Shown one piece after another: positions 13,792 to 16,245 of a stretch of 16,245 nucleotides of DNA. Source of the DNA: Pseudomonadales bacterium (lineage in GTDB: Bacteria; Pseudomonadota; Gammaproteobacteria; Pseudomonadales; Azotimanducaceae); assembly GCA_029244465.1 (NCBI GenBank), contig JAQWQN010000110.1, forward strand, positions 1-16,245, written 5' to 3'. How positions within the stretch are numbered: the stretch's first letter is position 1; every line of letters starts with the position of its first letter. Made by a program: the position numbers and the translations under genes. Below the pieces are notes generated by a model, which did no database searches, was not told where the DNA came from, and worked only from the letters and a program-made list of their open reading frames with translations.

Positions 13792-14499
13792 TCAGGCGTA
13801 CAAGGTGATGGGATGCCAGTCACCATCGAAGTCTAGGGTGTTGACGAACACGCGTTCTGGCGGAGCGCTTAAATCAAGGCTTCGTACCTGACGCAATTGC
13901 GGATAGAACTCGAAGCCGGTTAGTGTATCTTTTTCGCAATCGAGAATACTGAAGCCAGGCCGATGATCTCCTTTTAAAGTGCCTGCGTTGAACAGCGTGA
14001 ACGTGTGAAAGTTGATCATCGTTCGATAGTGGACATGGCCGTTGATCATATAGGTGAACTCACCGTTCGCGATAATCTCATCCAGTTTTGAACTGCGCTC
14101 GATGGGCATTCGTGTGGTGCCCGGCCAGATTTTTTGTAGATCATTGTTGGCGACACCGTGACAAAGCAACAGTTGCCCCTGCGTTGTTGCGAGGCATATT
14201 TGGGTCGGTAATTCGTTTAAGAAATTAAGGCTGAAATCGTCTAGTTCCGAGGCGAGGTGTGCGTTCGGCACATGCCTCGCCTTGCCTTCGATAAGCCAGC
14301 GATCATGGTTACCCCGTACAGTTCGGACCCCGTGTTCGGCGAGCATGGCACAACAACGGGAAACGTCGCCTTTGCCGTCAACGATATCACCCGTGCAAAC
14401 AATAGCATCGACTTTTGCGCGCTGCAGGTAGTCGAGGGCTATTGCAAGGTGTGCATGCTCCGCATGCACGTCTCCGATGATGCCAAGGCGAGAAATCAT
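13792..14499 (-). CDS. Calcineurin-like metallophosphoesterase
   Basis: A 235-residue cytoplasmic phosphoesterase with the full two-metal motif set: G-D-V-H (9-12), G-D-I-V-D (37-41), G-N-H-D (63-66), H114 in C-H-G and G-H-V-H (154-157). It resembles the short YfcE-like phosphodiesterases; the natural substrate is unknown. I place the start at ATG 14499 because family members begin a few residues before the G-D-x-H motif. The frame stays open for another 366 bases, but that extension runs antisense through the divergent acyl-CoA dehydrogenase gene and has no family resemblance. TTG at 14565 or ATG at 14613 could add 22 or 38 residues. No good ribosome-binding site supports any of these. It heads the unit with arfB, tesB and the membrane-anchored protein. 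Confidence 0.85.
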   Translation of the reverse strand: MISRLGIIGDVHAEHAHLAIALDYLQRAKVDAIVCTGDIVDGKGDVSRCCAMLAEHGVRTVRGNHDRWLIEGKARHVPNAHLASELDDFSLNFLNELPTQICLATTQGQLLLCHGVANNDLQKIWPGTTRMPIERSSKLDEIIANGEFTYMINGHVHYRTMINFHTFTLFNAGTLKGDHRPGFSILDCEKDTLTGFEFYPQLRQVRSLDLSAPPERVFVNTLDFDGDWHPITLYA

Positions 14500-14521
14500 A
14501 GGCGCGAGACGATAGGGTGGT

Positions 14522-14551
14522 TTGCGTCGAAGTGCAATTGCAAGGTATTTT
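14522..14551 (+). promoter_or_regulatory. Candidate promoter for the third acyl-CoA dehydrogenase
   Basis: TTGCGT (14522-14527) and TATTTT (14546-14551) are spaced 18 bases apart on the plus strand, about 60 bases before the start codon. The match to sigma-70 consensus is modest. A TGCAATTGCA palindrome (14533-14542) sits between the hexamers and could be an operator. Confidence 0.3.
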
Positions 14552-14569
14552 GCGCGTTGAAGCAAATGT

Positions 14570-14586
14570 TTGACGGTAGGCGTCAA
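14570..14586. promoter_or_regulatory. Inverted repeat TTGACG-N5-CGTCAA, candidate operator
   Basis: TTGACG (14570-14575) and CGTCAA (14581-14586) are exact reverse complements around GTAGG. The site lies between the candidate promoter and the ribosome-binding site (GGAGAG, 14601-14606) of the third acyl-CoA dehydrogenase, and upstream of the divergent metallophosphoesterase. The geometry is that of a dimeric repressor site. The regulator is unknown and not encoded in the window. Confidence 0.45.
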
Positions 14587-14611
14587 CGTGGTGACAAATT
14601 GGAGAGAAGAC

Positions 14612-15802
14612 ATGGCGGAGTTAGACGATTTTAGGGCGGATACGCAGGCCTGGTTGGCTGAGAATTGCCCTCCTGGGGTTCGTGGTCCGGGGCCCGTTTC
14701 CAATGGCAGCACAAAGATCACGATTACGGATCCAGATACGTTGCTCTGGTTGGAGCGCATGGTCGAGAAGGGCTGGACCGTCCCCAACTGGCCGAAAGAG
14801 TACGGCGGCGGCGGCCTTTCTAACGACGAATATATGATTTTGTTGGAGGAAATGGTTGCCATCAACGCGCGACCGGCACTGTCCAGTTTCGGTACGTCTA
14901 TGATCGGGCCGACACTGCTTGAGTTTGGTACGCCTGATCAAAAAGAGCGTCATCTGCCGAAAATTGCGCGGGCAGAGCTGGAATGGTGCCAAGGCTACAG
15001 TGAGCCCGGGTCAGGCAGCGATCTGGCGAGTCTGTCTACGCGTGCAATTGATAATGGCGACCACTACCTGATTAACGGGCAGAAAATATGGACTTCGGGG
15101 GCGCATAATGCCGATTGGATGTTCTGTTTGGTTCGAACTGATCCGGATGTACCAAAGCACGATGGCATCAGTTTTGTACTACTACCCATGGATCAGTCCG
15201 GTGTCGAGGTTCGCCCGATTCGCATGATTTCTGGAGAATCACCTTTTAATGAAACATTTTTCACTGATGCGATTGCGCTCAAAGCTGATCTGGTTGGTCA
15301 GCAAAATAAAGGCTGGACGGTTGGTAAGCGCTTACTACAACACGAGCGGTCGGGTATGGAGAGTTTGGTTAGCGGTGGCGCCAAAGGGGCGGAAATGACC
15401 TTGGTTGGTGAAGCGAAGCAATCTTTGGGCGAGGTGGATGGGACGATTGCTGATCCTGCCTGGCGCGCGCAGATACTGAAGTACGAAATGGACAATGGTG
15501 CGTTCCGACTGGCGCAGCGTCGCGCGGTCGAGGAATCCGAAGGTGGTACCCCAGGTCCGGTAACATCTATTTTCAAGGTTTGTGGCACAGAGCTGCAGCA
15601 GACCTACTACGATATGAAGCTGCAGTTGCGTGGTATTCGTGGCTATCCAGATACGATTACAGATACCCAAGACTTTTATGAGCCCGACGAATTAGAGACC
15701 ACCAAGAACTGGCTGTTCTATCGGGCCGCTTCCATTTACAGCGGTAGCAACGAAGTGCAACGGAACATTATTGCAAAACGAGTATTGGGTTTGCCGGATT
15801 AA
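14612..15802 (+). CDS. Acyl-CoA dehydrogenase, large type
   Basis: A 396-residue acyl-CoA dehydrogenase similar in type to the large minus-strand one. It has Q-G-Y-S-E-P-G-S-G-S-D (127-137) and Q-K-I-W-T-S-G-A (157-164). The C-terminal segment is I-Y-S-G-S-N-E-V-Q (375-383), with Ser where the medium-chain enzymes keep the catalytic Glu. Glu245 in Q-H-E-R-S is the probable base. The ATG at 14612 has GGAGAG five bases before it; the frame opens 42 bases earlier at a TTG that I reject. No small partner subunit follows: the next gene is a glutamate-synthase-like protein 63 bases downstream. It may act alone or borrow a partner encoded elsewhere. The substrate is unknown. Confidence 0.93.
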   Translation: MAELDDFRADTQAWLAENCPPGVRGPGPVSNGSTKITITDPDTLLWLERMVEKGWTVPNWPKEYGGGGLSNDEYMILLEEMVAINARPALSSFGTSMIGPTLLEFGTPDQKERHLPKIARAELEWCQGYSEPGSGSDLASLSTRAIDNGDHYLINGQKIWTSGAHNADWMFCLVRTDPDVPKHDGISFVLLPMDQSGVEVRPIRMISGESPFNETFFTDAIALKADLVGQQNKGWTVGKRLLQHERSGMESLVSGGAKGAEMTLVGEAKQSLGEVDGTIADPAWRAQILKYEMDNGAFRLAQRRAVEESEGGTPGPVTSIFKVCGTELQQTYYDMKLQLRGIRGYPDTITDTQDFYEPDELETTKNWLFYRAASIYSGSNEVQRNIIAKRVLGLPD

Positions 15803-15865
15803 AGGACGGGGAACGAAATCGACTTTGCTTCGTCCAACAGTGCACAAGTAATCAGGACGAGTTAA

Positions 15866-16245
15866 ATGGAAATATCGTTAACGCTGGCTGTGTTTACCTT
15901 TATGGCAAAGGTGCTAGTGTGGTTGTTGGGGGTCGGGATATTGCTCGTTGCCGTCCTATATGTCGTCGATCGCACGCAGACAGAACACACGGTTCGGCGA
16001 AACTACCCGGTCATAGGACGATTTCGATATCTGTTCGAGCGTCTTGGCGAGTTTTTTCGCCAGTATTTTTTTGCAATGGACCGCAAAGAAATGCCGTTTA
16101 ACCGAGCCGAGCGCAGTTGGGTTTATCAGGCGGCAAAAAATATCAACACGACCGTTGCCTTTGGCTCGACGCGAGATCTTCGCCCAGTTGGTACCGCGAT
16201 ATTCGTAAACTGTCCCTATCCTACCCTTGAGGAAGACAGCGTTGG
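15866..16245 (+). CDS. FMN-binding glutamate synthase family protein, N-terminal part
   Basis: The window ends inside this gene; 126 codons are visible. A long hydrophobic segment (about 8-35) makes one or two membrane passes. It is followed by R-N-Y-P-V-I-G-R-F-R-Y (44-54) and an E-F-F-R-Q-Y-F-F stretch (62-69), then by A-F-G-S-T-R-D (98-104). These are features I associate with the stand-alone FMN-binding glutamate synthase-like family (about 500 residues), which resembles the synthase domain of GltB but lacks the amidotransferase part. The real reaction of this family is not established. AGGACGAG (15854-15861) is the ribosome-binding site. The gene may be read with the upstream acyl-CoA dehydrogenase, 63 bases away. 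Confidence 0.8.
   Translation, partial: MEISLTLAVFTFMAKVLVWLLGVGILLVAVLYVVDRTQTEHTVRRNYPVIGRFRYLFERLGEFFRQYFFAMDRKEMPFNRAERSWVYQAAKNINTTVAFGSTRDLRPVGTAIFVNCPYPTLEEDSV

Noticed and set aside
14500..14865. N-terminal extension of the metallophosphoesterase to 357 residues
   Set aside because: The extra 122 residues run antisense through the divergent acyl-CoA dehydrogenase gene, have no family resemblance and lack a ribosome-binding site.

Overview
The window looks like chromosomal core DNA of a Gram-negative, respiring, probably marine gammaproteobacterium. The main evidence is the order cytochrome c4 - dsbA - endonuclease/exonuclease/phosphatase, which I recall from the engB/polA end of Pseudomonas-type genomes. 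A B-family DNA polymerase II, TesB, ArfB, a periplasmic quinohaemoprotein dehydrogenase and several acyl-CoA dehydrogenases fit the same picture. Genes are tightly packed, and I see no insertion sequence, prophage, CRISPR array, tRNA or rRNA. The genus cannot be fixed from this sequence alone.

Layout. 1-214: leader of cytochrome c4, with a (GAAA)7 tetranucleotide tract and an 8-bp inverted repeat. 215-2633 (+): cytochrome c4, DsbA with a CIHC active site, and an EEP-fold phosphohydrolase. 2656-4929 (-): a PQQ- and haem c-containing alcohol dehydrogenase with a lipoprotein signal and a TTG start. 4930-5244: intergenic. 5245-6668 (+): a two-gene envelope unit, BON-OmpA protein plus a membrane-anchored coiled-coil protein, coupled by an ATGA overlap. 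6672-8954 (-): a large/small pair of acyl-CoA dehydrogenases, whose intrinsic terminator lies inside the 3' end of the convergent coiled-coil gene. 8955-9555: about 600 bases with no convincing gene except one possible small ORF. 9556-11871 (+): DNA polymerase II. 12050-14499 (-): a compact four-gene unit of metallophosphoesterase, arfB, tesB and a membrane-anchored small protein that may have a split beta-barrel fold. 14612 to the right edge (+): a third acyl-CoA dehydrogenase and the beginning of an FMN-binding glutamate-synthase-like membrane protein, cut by the window end.

How the genes may work together. Cytochrome c4 and DsbA supply the periplasm with electron transfer and disulfide formation. 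The quinohaemoprotein dehydrogenase is a client of such a periplasm: it needs disulfides, c-haem attachment and an electron acceptor. The three acyl-CoA dehydrogenases and TesB point to catabolism of unusual acyl-CoAs, possibly branched or steroid-like. None of the three has the C-terminal catalytic glutamate, and both large ones carry a His-Glu-Arg motif instead. ArfB (rescue of stalled ribosomes) and DNA polymerase II (translesion and repair synthesis) are stress-linked housekeeping genes.

The least explained parts are the BON-OmpA/coiled-coil pair, the membrane-anchored small protein after tesB, the tetranucleotide tract before cytochrome c4, and the 600-base stretch before polB. I do not see a clearly new defence or mobile system.
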